Positions 42,001 through 54,280 of a stretch of DNA of 64,000 nt are shown here, in pieces. This DNA comes from Rhizoclosmatium globosum. Its lineage: Eukaryota > Chytridiomycota > Chytridiomycetes > Chytridiales > Chytriomycetaceae. Numbering within the stretch: the first letter of the stretch is position 1; each line of letters starts with the position of its first letter. The stretch spans positions 1 to 64,000 of the forward strand of contig MCGO01000068.1 in the NCBI GenBank assembly GCA_002104985.1, in the 5' to 3' direction. The notes below the pieces were generated by a model. The model was not told the DNA's origin. It worked only from the letters and a program-made list of their open reading frames with translations, and did not search any database. The position numbers were made by a program, and so were the translations under genes.

Positions 42001-45000
42001 CAACCTCATCTTCAACCTCAACATCGACGTCGACAAGCTCATCTGTGACGACTAGTTCTTTCACAAAAACGTCGACTTCTACAACATCAAGGTGAGATTC
42101 AATCGTACGTAGTCCAAATTTTTAACATTGTTGTCAAGAACTGGAACCACTACAACATTGACAACCACCACAACGACAGCTTGTTATTCTCGCGATCCAT
42201 CTCAATGGATGGACAATCCAAAGTGCGTTTACCGTTGTTTCAAGGTATATGAATCAGATAATTGTGTCAACCTTGAGGAATCCTGCAAAATTATGTCACT
42301 GGATAGAGTTGACTTGCTTACCTGTATTTCCACTACTTGCAACACTGATGCTTCAGGCATTACGTTGTCGAAGGCCCAAATAGCGGTAAGTCCATTCTTT
42401 TTTTGAGTTTCGTGACTTTGTCTCATTATTACTAGATTAACGCATTGGCTGCCAACTGTTGTAATCCAAATGATTGGACCCTACCGCCACCAAACGGATG
42501 TGAAACGACAACAACCTCAACGTCTACTTCTTCAACTTCAACTTCAACCACTTCCAAAACAACCTCGACAACATCGAAAACTACCACCACTAGCAGCTTG
42601 ACGACGTCTAGTACTTCAACATCGACGAGCACCAAAACAACGTCATCTACGACCTCTCTCACAACATCTTCTACATCGACGTCAAAAACAACTTCGACAT
42701 CAACTAGTTCTTCGTCGACAAGCTCACAAACCACCACTTCGAGCACCAGCAGTTTGACAACGTCTAGTACATCAACATCGACGACATCGCTCACAACGTC
42801 TTCAACGTCTTCAACGTCAACATCTAAAACAACATCTACAACAACATCGACGTCAACAAGCTCTTCTTCCACTAGTTCGACTTCAACATCGTCGAGTACA
42901 ACCTCAACCTCAACCACAACCTCAACATCGACGTCGACATCGACAAGTTCTTCCTCTACCAGTTCTACTTCAACTTCGTCCAGCACAACATCAACGTCAA
43001 CGTCAACGTCAACTTCAACGTCAACGTCAACGTCAACATCGACGTCAACATCGACAAGCACTTCCTCTACCAGTTCTACTTCAACTTCTTCGAGTACGAC
43101 CTCAACCTCAACATCGAGTACAACTTCTGTTACGACCTCGAGTACCACTTCTGCAACGACTTCAAGTACCACTTCTGCAACCACCTCGAGTACAAGCTCT
43201 TCAACTTCTGTAACGACATCAAGTACCACTTCTGCAACAACTTCGAGTACAACTTCTGTAACGACCTCAAGCACTACATCGTCTTCTTCCACTAGTTCTA
43301 CCTCAACATCAACATCAACATCAACCTCAACCTCAACTTCAACTTCTACCTCAACCTCAACATCGACGTCGACATCGACAAGCTCTTCCTCTACCAGTTT
43401 TACTTCAACTTCGTCCAGCACAACGTCAACGTCAACATCGAGTACAACTTCTGTTACGACCTCGAGTACCACTTCTGCAACGACTTCAAGCACCACTTCT
43501 GCAACAACCTCGAGTACAACTTCTGCAACGACCTCAAGCACTACGTCGTCTTCTTCCACTAGTTCTACCTCAACATCAACATCAACCTCAACCTCAACAT
43601 CGACGTCGTCTACAAGTTCGTCGTCTACCAGTTCTACTTCAACTTCGTCCAGCACAACGTCAACATCAACGTCATCCTCAACCTCGACATCGACGTCGAC
43701 AAGCTCTTCCTCTTCAACTAGTTCTAAAACTACAACGTCGTCCTCAACAACTACATCCACAAGTTCTGTGACTACTTCTTCCACAAGTTCTTTTACTACG
43801 TCTTCCACGTCGTCCACAAGCACCGTTACAACAACATCAACAAGCTCGAAAACCACAACGTCATCGACGACCTCGCAAACCACTACTTCAACATCAACCC
43901 CGACAAGCTCAACGACTTCAAAAACAACTTTGTCTACATCGTCTACAAGCTCAAGTTCAAGCACTTCTTCTACATCAACGTCCACTTCAACTAGTTCTAC
44001 ATCTGTTACCACTTCAAGCTCCACCACTTCAGCTACAACCTCAACGTCCTTGACTTCAAGCACATCAGTTACAACCGCAACGTCCTCAACTTCAACGACA
44101 TCGGCTACAACCTCAACTTCAACGACGTCAGCTACAACGTCAACGTCCTCAACTTCAAGCACATCTGTTACAACCTCGACGTCTTCGACTTCAACCACAT
44201 CTGCTACAACCTCAACGTCCTCAACTTCAAGCACATCTGTTACAACCGCGACGTCTTCGACTTCAACCACGTCTTCCACCAGTACTGTGACAACAACATC
44301 AACTAGCTCAGCCACAACATCGTCTTCATCTACATCAACCTCTGCCACAACGTCTACATCATCAACCAGCTCGCAAACCACGACATCAACATCAACATCG
44401 ACTAGTTTGAGTACTACCTCGTCAACCAGCACTGTAACTACTTCGTCTGCAAGTTCAGCAACAACGTCCACTTCCACGTCTACATCTACTGGTTCCACTT
44501 CTACGGGTTCTACGTCCACCAGTTCCACCTTGTCAAAAACGACTTCAACTAGTACAGTTGCCTCTACAACAACTACGGTTCCAACATCCATGTCTGCAAC
44601 ATCTGTCTGGACACTATCAACTCAAGCGTCAACCATTTACAGTTCCACGGCTGCTTCTTCGTCGTCTGTTATTGCAAACCAATGCTCGCCACAAGACCCG
44701 TCAGTGTGGTTCCAGCACGCTCCATGCGTTGAAACGTGTTTCCAAACAGAGAACGCAAGTGGTTATCGAACTGGTGCTGGCTCGTGCGACATTCTCAATA
44801 TCTCAAAGACGTTGCTTGGTTGTTTGAGAAAGGCTTGTAATTTGGATGCATCGGGAGTCAAGCTTTCCGTTGCGCAGATTGCTGTAAGTATTGAGTCCAC
44901 CAAGGTTTCACTCACTAATCAATTGACTCTTTATATGCGACTAGATTGATGGATTGGCTGGAAACTGTTGCAACAAGTATGATTGGACGTTGGTCAAGTC

Positions 45001-45223
45001 TAGCTCAACGACGAATGTTTTTGCTTCAAGCACACTCCTGGAAACTGTTTCTACCACCAATATGACTCCATATCCTACAACTGTTGTGACTGCCGTGCAG
45101 AATGGGTCGATTATAACTGTGCCAGCCCCTACTGTGACTTCCAGCAGACCGTTCAATATTATTGAATCGGGAGCTACGAAAACCTTTCCCTTCATCGTTT
45201 TATATGGTCTTCTGTCCCTTTGA
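39050..45223 (+). CDS. Large Ser/Thr-rich GPI-type surface protein with four eight-cysteine domains
   Basis: Eight exons (39050-39801, 39855-40203, 40253-40686, 40729-40936, 40989-42091, 42139-42385, 42436-44883, 44945-45223) sum to 5820 bases, 1939 residues, without a break. It starts with a signal peptide (MTFLTMMLVSAVQITAVANA); in-frame ATGs upstream would lengthen it. A PAN/apple-like module follows (QDCINLCAATGGCLVAEFTD). Then four copies of an eight-cysteine domain: C-x2-DP, C-x3-CF, GSC-I-N, CL-x3-C, then NCCN-x2-DW, at 39990, 40750, 42180 and 44680. Each is interrupted by an intron at the same place, before IDALA/INALA. Long Thr/Ser tracts link them, and the C-terminus is hydrophobic after ESGATKT, as in GPI proteins. 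Probably a heavily O-glycosylated wall or adhesion protein. Confidence 0.8.
41040..44570 (+). repeat. Thr/Ser-coding tandem repeats
   Basis: Two long tracts (41040-42090 and 42500-44570) inside exons 5 and 7. A roughly 30-base unit coding for TSSTTSATTS recurs about 20 times at 41180-41640 and again later; elsewhere TCAACA/TCGACG hexamers code for STSTST. The tracts are interrupted by short copies of each other, so unequal exchange is likely to change their length. Confidence 0.85.
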
Positions 45224-45425
45224 TTGGACTTCCAGCTGCCTGTTCAGTATTTTTGAATCAGGCACAACCACAACTTTTCCCTCTATTGTTTTATGTTATC
45301 TTCTTTCCTTCTGTCTCTTTGATGGGACTTCTAGTAGACCTTTCAGTGTTGTTGAATCAGGCGCTACTACTTCTACTTTTTCCTTCATATTTTACTTTTA
45401 TATTCTGCCTCTTCTTTTTCTAGAA
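45136..45425 (+). repeat. Three tandem copies of the GPI-tail coding segment
   Basis: Units at 45136-45225, 45226-45324 and 45325-45425. Each reads ACTTCCAGC-type sequence coding TSSRPF, then ESGAT/ESGTT and a hydrophobic run. The first contains the stop codon of the large surface protein; the second and third lie in its 3' region in another frame and have diverged. Confidence 0.7.
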
Positions 45426-45497
45426 AATAAAGAAGTTTAGAATAGTTCTCTTCATACATTTGTTTCTTCATCCACAATTTTCAGCCCCAAACCAACA

Positions 45498-45826
45498 ATG
45501 TCCACCACCACCAACCCCTCCGACCCACTTGCGTTTGATGACGAATTTGAAGACTTTGGCGGCGAAGGTGTGTTTTGAGGAGGTTCTCGAGGTTCGCTTA
45601 CGTAATCGACTGCGCAGTTTGGGATGCGTCGGCGTCGAACACGGCCGATTCGTCGCTGTGGCGCTCAAACTGGGACGACGACGAAAGCAACGATGACGAA
45701 TTCTCGCGCCAACTTCGGTTCGTTTTGTGCTTGGCCTTTCAGCGGCCGAACCTCTGACTCATCACTTTCAGCGCCGAACTTGAAAAGGCAAAGGTTGAGC
45801 CTCCGTCAAATGCTATGCAGCAGTAG
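45498..45826 (+). CDS. SEM1: 26S proteasome regulatory subunit SEM1 (DSS1)
   Basis: Exons 45498-45567, 45618-45717 and 45772-45826 sum to 225 bases, 74 residues, the usual length. The protein shows the two acidic boxes of the family: FDDEFEDFGGE near the start and SNWDDDESNDDEFSRQLR, followed by the C-terminal helix AELEKAKVE. SEM1/DSS1 is an intrinsically disordered subunit of the proteasome lid and also of TREX-2 and BRCA2-type complexes. The second intron has two acceptors in near-identical context (CTTTCAGCG at 45738 and 45771 ends); only the downstream one keeps the family sequence. Compact gene, 274 bases downstream of the surface-protein stop. Confidence 0.9.
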
Positions 45827-45913
45827 GAAAACACTTCAATAAACTGTGCATTGGATTTGAAATCATCGTTCGACATCTTGGACACTCAACATTGGAAATC
45901 ATCAGAAGTACAA

Positions 45914-46712
45914 TCAAAAAAGTCCTACCATAACTCCATGGATAGGATCCAATCCAGGACTCTTGGAACACGAATCGCGGCCGTTTGGACAAGAATTGGA
46001 GGAAACTTGGTCAGATTCGGTGGGTGTATCAGAAACCCAGTCTCCATTTGGATCGTTACATCCGCCTTGAAAAGTGTGGAGTAAGCCAAGCCAGTGTCCA
46101 GCTTCATGCACAAGCACTTTTCCGTTAGAGTAATTGCCTCCTGGCATGCAATTGTAGCACAATCGAACACCATCAGAAATATCTGTTTGAGAGTTCGCGT
46201 GAGGCAACCCGGCCAAACCTCCTATTCCAGTCCCTGTGTACACGTTCATAACATTCGCTCCACCCTTTCTCAACTTCTTGCCCATTGCGGTGACATCAAC
46301 ATTGGACATGTCCTTGAACCAGCCTTGATTATTGGTGTAATATGCACCCAACAAGAAAAAGCGGAATTTGCCTTGATAACTTGCCTTAAACACGGAAATC
46401 TGCTTCGCTATCATTTTTGAAGTTACTTCTCCATTCGTGAAGCCGGATCCTTGCGTAATGATATTGAAATATACCGGAACTTGGATGGGATCATTGGCGA
46501 TAGATCGCTTGGACGCTTGTGGGAAGTAGACACGAGAAGGCAAAGGATTCGTAAGAGAGATAGTGAGCAGCGTAGAAGCTCATGTGTGACACGTGCGCCT
46601 GAAAGGGCCCCTCATTTTCGGCAAGTACGATTGGATTGGGGTGTTCGACGCCGCAACCGAGGAATGCAGAAGCAAGAGAAGCAACAGATAGGAGTAGGGC
46701 AAGTGGTAGCAT
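45914..46712 (-). CDS. Secreted M43-like (pappalysin-type) metalloprotease, 3' end disrupted
   Basis: The start at 46712 gives a signal peptide (MLPLALLLSVASLASA). A weak GT-AG intron (46592-46508, GTGTCA to CCAAG) can join it in frame to the protease part, VPVYFNIITQG onward; otherwise there is a frame break here. The zinc site HEAGHWLGLLH (HExxHxxGxxH) and TFQGGCNDP, VSDTP, SCPNGRDSC and GLDPIH follow, all family hallmarks of fungal M43B proteases. The expected HNYMDY Met-turn reads HGVM, and a 4-base excess moves the last residues (TSDDFQC) out of frame. Either a recent pseudogene or a locally wrong sequence. Convergent with SEM1. Confidence 0.62.
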
Positions 46713-46923
46713 GATTTGAAAGTTGTGATATGCCTGAAAAACAAAGTTACGGCACTTCATAGTACACCAAAGTAAAACTCCGATTTAGTTGAACATCATT
46801 TCATTGGACACTCAAAATTTGAAAAACACCAAAAATTCTGCAGAGCTGTCTTCGTGATTGTAATTCCAAAAAGAAACGTGCTTCTTATACGTTCAACTTT
46901 TATTTTTGAACACCATTGACAAT

Positions 46924-48583
<1,660 letters not shown>

Positions 48584-48699
48584 TTTTGTTTGTTTCCAAG
48601 AGAGTTTTTGTGTGAGGTCATCCGGAATCACCGAATCACCAGAAGGTCATTCGCGGAGAATTTATTCATCGCTGATTAGTTTATAAAGAGAATGAAATG

Positions 48700-49095
48700 A
48701 GGGCATCGTTGAATTGCAAATGAGCGAAATCTTGCGGGCAGTGGCATCACCCAAACAGCTCCTCAACATTCACAAGTACCGAGTAGTGTGTGTACCATGT
48801 GTTGTGTCCGACGCATTTCGCTACAATTCCTTTTCCCAAGAAGACAGAGTCCAAGTCAAATTAGAATTAATCGTAAAGAATCTATACACTCACAGATGTT
48901 ATTGATCAAAGTATCGTAGCCATCCTCGTCATATGTGAAGTGAAACAGCGTATTAGCGCAGACGGGATTCTCGAACTTTGGCTCCAGAATTCTTTCAGCC
49001 GGCAGGCAGAAGAATACAAAACTTCAGTATCATCCCCATCATTATCCATATCAGGTGTAAATAGTATGTACTTAGGAAGGGCATCAGTTGGTTAA
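48700..49095 (-). pseudogene. Phosphoesterase 3' fragment
   Basis: On the minus strand, segments match the end of exon 4 (FTSH.. with DEDGYDT-like DNA at 48905-48960) and exon 5 (THYSVL, VEELFG) of the intact gene at 50129-51238, but the frame changes several times and the sequence stops near 49095. No 5' part, catalytic region or signal peptide. A remnant of the segmental duplication lying upstream of argininosuccinate lyase. Confidence 0.7.
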
Positions 49096-49260
49096 ATTGA
49101 CCTGGAATGAAGTCTTCCGATTACCTTGCGTCTTTCCCAACCAGCCCGAAAAGAAAAGGCTGAACATCCGATCACCAAGGACGAACACAACAATTGTGGT
49201 TTAAAAGCGAGCCGATTCACCTATCTAAATTCAGAAACAACCTTGAAGCCAAACTTGAAA

Positions 49261-49812
49261 ATGCTCCATCTCTTGATCATCACTGCTGCCAGTGTCCAGG
49301 CATTCTTCACCTCAAGCAATGGTAATTTTTGCTTCAACAAGGGAGACTCACTCCACTCTCGCGTCGACCTCGGCAAGCATTTCCTTTCCCCAAATTATGT
49401 GAGGGAACTCCTTTAGGTCTTCAGTGCATAACAACTTAACGGAAACAACAGTGCGAAGTCTTTATTAACGAGCCAAGCCATTGTCTCAGTGGAATGAGTT
49501 ATGCCTATTCATTTGGAAAAAATCAATACTGTGATGGACGTGCTTCACTTAGCTACGACTTGGATGGAAACATCTCTCTTCGCAATCCACAGGGAACCGC
49601 CTTTTGGGCTGCAAATGTTCATGCAAATTGGGCTTTCTGCTTTCAAACTGATGGAAACCTCGTTGGTTGTAAGTATTGACTTTGCCACAGGAATACCTAT
49701 GTGTACCACTGTTTAAATACTTTAATGCTTAGATGCATCTGAGTCTAACCCGGTCTGGTCTATTAAATGGATTCCACAGGATTGGCAAACAAAGCCATGG
49801 TATCAATGTTAA
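49261..49812 (+). CDS. Small secreted protein with B-type-lectin-like repeat
   Basis: Exons 49261-49398, 49452-49668 and 49733-49812 sum to 435 bases, 144 residues. Signal peptide MLHLLIITAASVQA. The mature protein has several Cys (NFCFNK, CEVFIN, HCLSG, YCDGR, FCFQ and the final Cys) and a segment of monocot-mannose-lectin type: LSYDLDGNISLRN, AFWAANVHAN and FQTDGNLVGY, then NPVWSIKW. The DGN-x-L repeats and the WxxN pattern resemble the beta-prism II fold, although the sugar-binding QxDxNxVxY motif is not complete. Possibly a wall- or host-glycan-binding effector; function inferred from fold only. It lies between the two copies of the segmental duplication. Confidence 0.68.
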
Positions 49813-50018
49813 TGCATTGTGGTAAATACCATATGTTAAGTGAGTAGGGGGAATAAGGACCAATGATGGGAACTTATTCGGATGGAATATTAATAAAATA
49901 CATTTTTGATTAGCCAAATAAAAAGTGACCAAAGCAATGGTAGCACTTAACTTAATGCTTGTTGTGCTCATCTAGTATGATTGTTGGGTCTGCCCATAAG
50001 CATTTCTTTCTTTCCCAA

Positions 50019-50580
50019 AGCAAGGGCGTACCAGTAAAGCGTCCTCCTCAAAGTGAAATTTTTGGTCGTTTAGGTCAGAGTTTTTTGTGTGAGGTCATCC
50101 GGAATCACCGAATCACCAGAAGGTCAATTTATTCATCGCTGATTAGTTTATAAAGAGAATGAAATGAGGGCCTCGTTGAATTGCATATGAGCGGAATCTT
50201 TCGGGTAGTGGCATCACCCTTTCCGAGGCTCCCTAATCCAAACAGCTCCTCAACAGTCGCGAGAGCCGAGTAGTGTGTGTACCAAGTATTGTCTACCACG
50301 CCTTTGGCTAAAATACCTTTTCCCAAGAAGAGAGAGTCTAAGTCAAATTAGAATGAATTCTAAAGAGCATATACACCCACAGATGTTATTCGTCAAAGTA
50401 TCGTATCCATCTTCGTCATATGTGATATGAAATAAAGTGTTTGCGTAGACTGGATTCGCCAGCTTCGGCTCCAGAAATTCTTTCAACCAAGCAGAAGAAT
50501 ATGGGACTCCAGTATCATGCCCATCATTATCCATATCAGGTGTAAATAATATGTAATTAGGAAGTGTGCCAGTTTGTTCA
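50019..50580. repeat. Segmental duplication, copy 2
   Basis: Related to 48543-49095. The part 50019-50070 is a remnant of argininosuccinate lyase exon 1 (GGxRF-coding DNA kept, ATG lost to ATT), the rest is the 3' part of the phosphoesterase gene. Confidence 0.75.
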
Positions 50581-51238
50581 TCCACTTTTAGTTCGTCCGC
50601 AGAAACAATGTTGGCACACCTCTTCGGATCATTTCGAATATTGTTGAATGACATGAATGGGTTATGTTTTCGAACGTATCGATCAGAGTAGGATTCAGTA
50701 AAGCAGTTTCCTGGCCGGAGTTTTAGCTTTCAGCCCGAATCGACAATAAACAACGAATGCAATTACCAGGAAATCCCTCGTTATATGCTTTCCATGTCAA
50801 TCCTTTCGCTTCCAAGAGGTCGACTATGGAGTTCTGTGATTTGGCATCAGACAAACCTCAAGCGGAATCGATAATCACCGCTCCAATATCAATGCTGAAG
50901 TCTGAGCGACAACCATTCGTAGATCCACTGACAAGCGCAATGTAATTTGGTTGAGAGGGATGGCTGACAGCGTGATAGTTGCTCATGAAGTATCCACGTT
51001 CTTTCAGGCTCAAGAAGTAAGGGTCCGAGAGAACCTTTGCTCGACCTTGGTTCTCAAAGATGATTGTGAAGACTGTGCTGATTCTGAAGGGTGTTCTCTA
51101 ATTTGTTAGAGCCACCTTTAGTCGGGTCCACAACGATGCATACCCACAGTCTGATACAGGAAGAAAGGTTGATGGATACGCAGTTGCCGTTATGCATAGA
51201 AAGAGGAGCAAATGCAAGCACTTTGATATCGACAACAT
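50129..51238 (-). CDS. Secreted phosphoesterase (acid-phosphatase/PLC-like family)
   Basis: Five exons (51238-51144, 51083-50879, 50833-50767, 50710-50381, 50337-50129) sum to 906 bases, 301 residues. A signal peptide (LHLLLFLCITATA) precedes FTIIFENQGRA, YFMSNYHAVSHPSQPNYIA, GSTNGC, VDLLEAKGLTWKAYNEG, YILFTPDMDNDGHD and LFHITYDED, the standard block order of the phosphoesterase family (Pfam PF04185) that includes fungal acid phosphatases and phosphocholine-specific phospholipases. Metal-binding Asp/His are present in HPSQPNY and DNDGHD. The C-terminus is about 17 residues longer than in the 54281-55334 paralogue. Probably scavenges phosphate outside the cell. Confidence 0.82.
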
Positions 51239-51362
51239 ATGATTGTTTGGGAAGAGAAATCAGAAAGAGAGGGCAAAACACCAAAAAGTATCATTATGAG
51301 TAACGAACGTAATATTAAGAATCGATGTAACAGATATGAGGCGCGAACAGAATCTTATAAAC

Positions 51363-52029
51363 TCAAACCGGCTGAGGAACCTCCTTCTTTTTCTGTTGAT
51401 TCCTGTGCAAGCAAAGCAGACATCCCATAATTGAAAGGAGAACAAGAGCACCAAAAACTCCCAACGCGATTGCATCCGTATTCGGCGCGTAGATGTATTG
51501 ATATCCGTTTATATGGCTCGTGGAAGTAGAAGTCGCTTGTAGATTCCCCGCATTGACAGTCTAATTAGTAATGTGAGTGCGCTTTGGTTTGTGATAACAC
51601 CATCTACCTGACAGAGTGAATTCAAGGACGCAGAGTTGACAAAGATAAATGAAGATGCGTTTGTTTGGTCTGCTGTTGAACAATTTGCTGACAGACATGT
51701 GTTAAGGGTTGTAAAGGTGGCGTTAAGTCCTTTGAACATTGTCTCAGATGCACACAGCTTGTCCACTACTTTGGCGTCGATCGTTGTAGATCCATACAGG
51801 TTGGAGATACATTGGCTGAGGCATTTTGGGGAATTGTTGAATAGTTGTTCAATTTGACTTTGGGCAGCGATAACGTTTGGTGCCAAGGTGGTTTGAGCAA
51901 CCGATGGAACGGAGAGTGATCCAGAGCTGATTTCTTGGTCTCATCACTCCAGTCTTTTCCGCATCGGATATTGTCTGCCAATACATTGACAGCAAGGATC
52001 GCCAGTGTTATGGTAAATGAGGTTTTCAT
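51363..52029 (-). CDS. CFEM-like secreted/membrane protein, one frame break
   Basis: The ATG at 52029 gives a signal peptide (MKTSFTITLAILAVNVLA). The Cys-rich part lies in another frame (51886-51608): KCLSQCISNLYG, DKLCASE, NTCLSANCS and LNSLCQ, a CFEM-like spacing. After a GT-AG intron (51607-51561) the last exon continues with a Ser/Thr linker, a transmembrane segment (ALGVFGALVLLSIMGCLLCL) and a short basic tail. No splice joins the signal peptide to the Cys-rich part; the total is one base short of a multiple of three, so one base is probably missing between 51890 and 51960. CFEM proteins act at the fungal surface, some in haem uptake or adhesion. Confidence 0.6.
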
Positions 52030-53078
52030 TGTTAGGTTTCCCCTTCACTTTCAAAGACCCATTAAAATGCACTTCACTTGCCACACAAGAATCAACCAAA
52101 CATATGAACGATGCCTTTAATGGAGACAATTTGAAAATGAAGCAAGATGTATAAAGAAGTTAAACATAGGACAGTAAGAGGACCAGGCAGAAACAACACA
52201 CGGGCCACTGGCCACATGAAGTTAAGGAAGCAGTTTGTCGTAGTGGACATAACACACATCAAGAAAACGCCTCGTATCATTACCCACCCCAAGAGAAAAT
52301 AATATGAATAAATGATAAAAACCACAAGATAACGTCACCGAAACCAAAACACACCTCCTTTCAATGGAAACTAGAACCAAAAGAGATCCACTTAACCCAT
52401 CTTTCGTAAATTCGCGTTGCTAACGCCATATTCGGAGGGGTCAATCGCCACCTAACGGCTGGTACCCTTCAACAGACAATCAGACGCCACTAAGCTCAGA
52501 GTTTTGGTTTTTGCAGACGGTATCTTGATGAAGAAAATTACGTGGAAACACAGTGGCGCTCACGGATATCTGTGTGTGAAGTAAGAGTACCTCTAGGTGA
52601 GAGACATGATTGGATCATGGAACTTACTCTTAATTGTTAGGAAGGGATTCAGGAGGAGCGTCGAAAGACCTTGATTGAAAGGAGGCGTTGACCATGTGAT
52701 TGCAGAACCAGGAAATCCTTTCAAATAAAGATCCGAATAACACGATTTTATGACAAATGACGATTAGAAGCGTACAGAATAAAACAAGTTTGCCTAGATT
52801 TGGTTTTGCGAAGACGTTAAGGGACGATTGAGAATAAGATGATGTCTGGAGTGTGACAATTTATCATGAAGTAAATCACTCACTATGATTGCACAAACTG
52901 ATAAACAACATATTCAATCGTCTCGAGTTTTATTAATATAGTCTGCAAGGCGCTTAAATTTGTTTAATTAATTTCAGGTCGCGAAAGCCCTCATTAGGAC
53001 CACAAAACGAAGGGCACGCACCCATGCAAGCCTTAAAAAAGGATCTCATGTACAAGAAGCAACGAAACTATCATCCAA
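52030..53078. other. Divergent intergenic region
   Basis: About 1.05 kb between the CFEM-like gene (minus) and a phosphoesterase gene (plus). I see no coding sequence, RNA gene or repeat worth naming. Confidence 0.55.
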
Positions 53079-54046
53079 ATGTTCGCCATCAAAGCTGCAG
53101 CTGCTCTCGCTTTCTTTCTCTGCTTCCTCACTGTAGTCCATGCTGGGGCTTGTGGGTGCGTAAAGTTGACCCATTATCCAACACTTCCATCAATCTAAAG
53201 CCCATAACCTTATTTTACAGCATCCAAAACTACATGGTCATCGTCTTTGAAAACGAAGATGCCTCCAACGTTCTACAAGACGACTACTTCCGCTACTTGG
53301 CAAACCGTGGTCTCCTTTTGAACAACTACCACGGCGTTGATCATCCTTCCCAACCAAACTACATCGCTATGGTTGCTGGATCCCGTAACGGAATCTTGTC
53401 TGACAGCTCCAAAGATACGGACGCCAACAGTGTTGCGGACTTGTTGGAGGCCAAGGGTCTAAGCTGGAAGGCTTACAACGAAGGTTACCCAGGTAATTGC
53501 CATGCTGGTTCCAAGAAAGGAAGATACGTTCGCAAGCACAACCCGTTCATTTCTTTCACCAACATCCGTAACAACGCTAAACGCTGTGCAAGAATCGTTG
53601 ATGCATCCCAGTTGGACAAGGATGCTGCTGCTGGTCGTTTGCCCAACTACATGTTCTTCACGCCGGATATGGTCAACGACATGCACGACTCTGATATTGG
53701 TACCGCGTCCAACTGGTTGCAGAACTTTTTGGAACCCAAATTTCAGAACCCAGCTTATGCCAATACGTTGTTCCACATCACCTTTGATGAGTCTTATGAC
53801 AAGCAAGATGAAGTTAACCAAATTTGTATGTATTTATGTTTTTGTTTGAAGTAGTTTTGCTAATGGCTTATTCCAGACTCCGTCCTGGTTGGAAAGGGAA
53901 TCGACGGTATCCAGAATGGAGGGGTGGACAATTCTGATTACGATCATTACTCTGGGCTCCGTCTGGTTGAGAACATCTTTGGTCTCGGAAATCTTGGCAA
54001 GCATGATGCAGAAGTCACCCCAGTTTCTTTGGCCTGCATGAATTAA
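53079..54046 (+). CDS. Secreted phosphoesterase (acid-phosphatase/PLC-like family)
   Basis: Three exons (53079-53155, 53221-53825, 53877-54046), 852 bases, 283 residues. Signal peptide MFAIKAAAALAFFLCFLTVVHA, then the family order: MVIVFENEDAS, LLLNNYHGVDHPSQPNYIA, ADLLEAKGLSWKAYNEG, RYVRKHNPF, MFFTPDMVNDMHD and LFHITFDES. It lacks the intron seen after the second block in its two minus-strand paralogues, so it is the most diverged of the three. The last exon differs (GIQNGGVDNSDYDHYSG) but keeps FGLGNLGKHDA. Secreted hydrolase of phosphate esters; exact substrate not readable. Confidence 0.85.
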
Positions 54047-54280
54047 TGGCGGAGCCTTATAAGCCATTTTATCATTTAGAAACATGGACTAAAAGTAAAC
54101 ACTGTCATAGTCTATTTTTATTAGGATGTTGGTCTATATGAGTTTTACGAAAACCAAGAATTCGTCAATTCATCCCTTTACAAATCGTAAAGATCGAGGA
54201 AAATATTGAAGAAACGTTCTAGATGGAAAAGTTTAAACTTTTATTCCTTGGAAAAAGCTCTATGGGAAATTATAAGGTTT

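Noticed and set aside
40973..44591. Antisense proteins of 363 and 719 residues made of EVVAEVVL and VDVDVE repeats
   Set aside because: They are the complement of Thr/Ser codon repeats, which contain no stops on either strand; the plus strand has the signal peptide, splice sites and cysteine domains.
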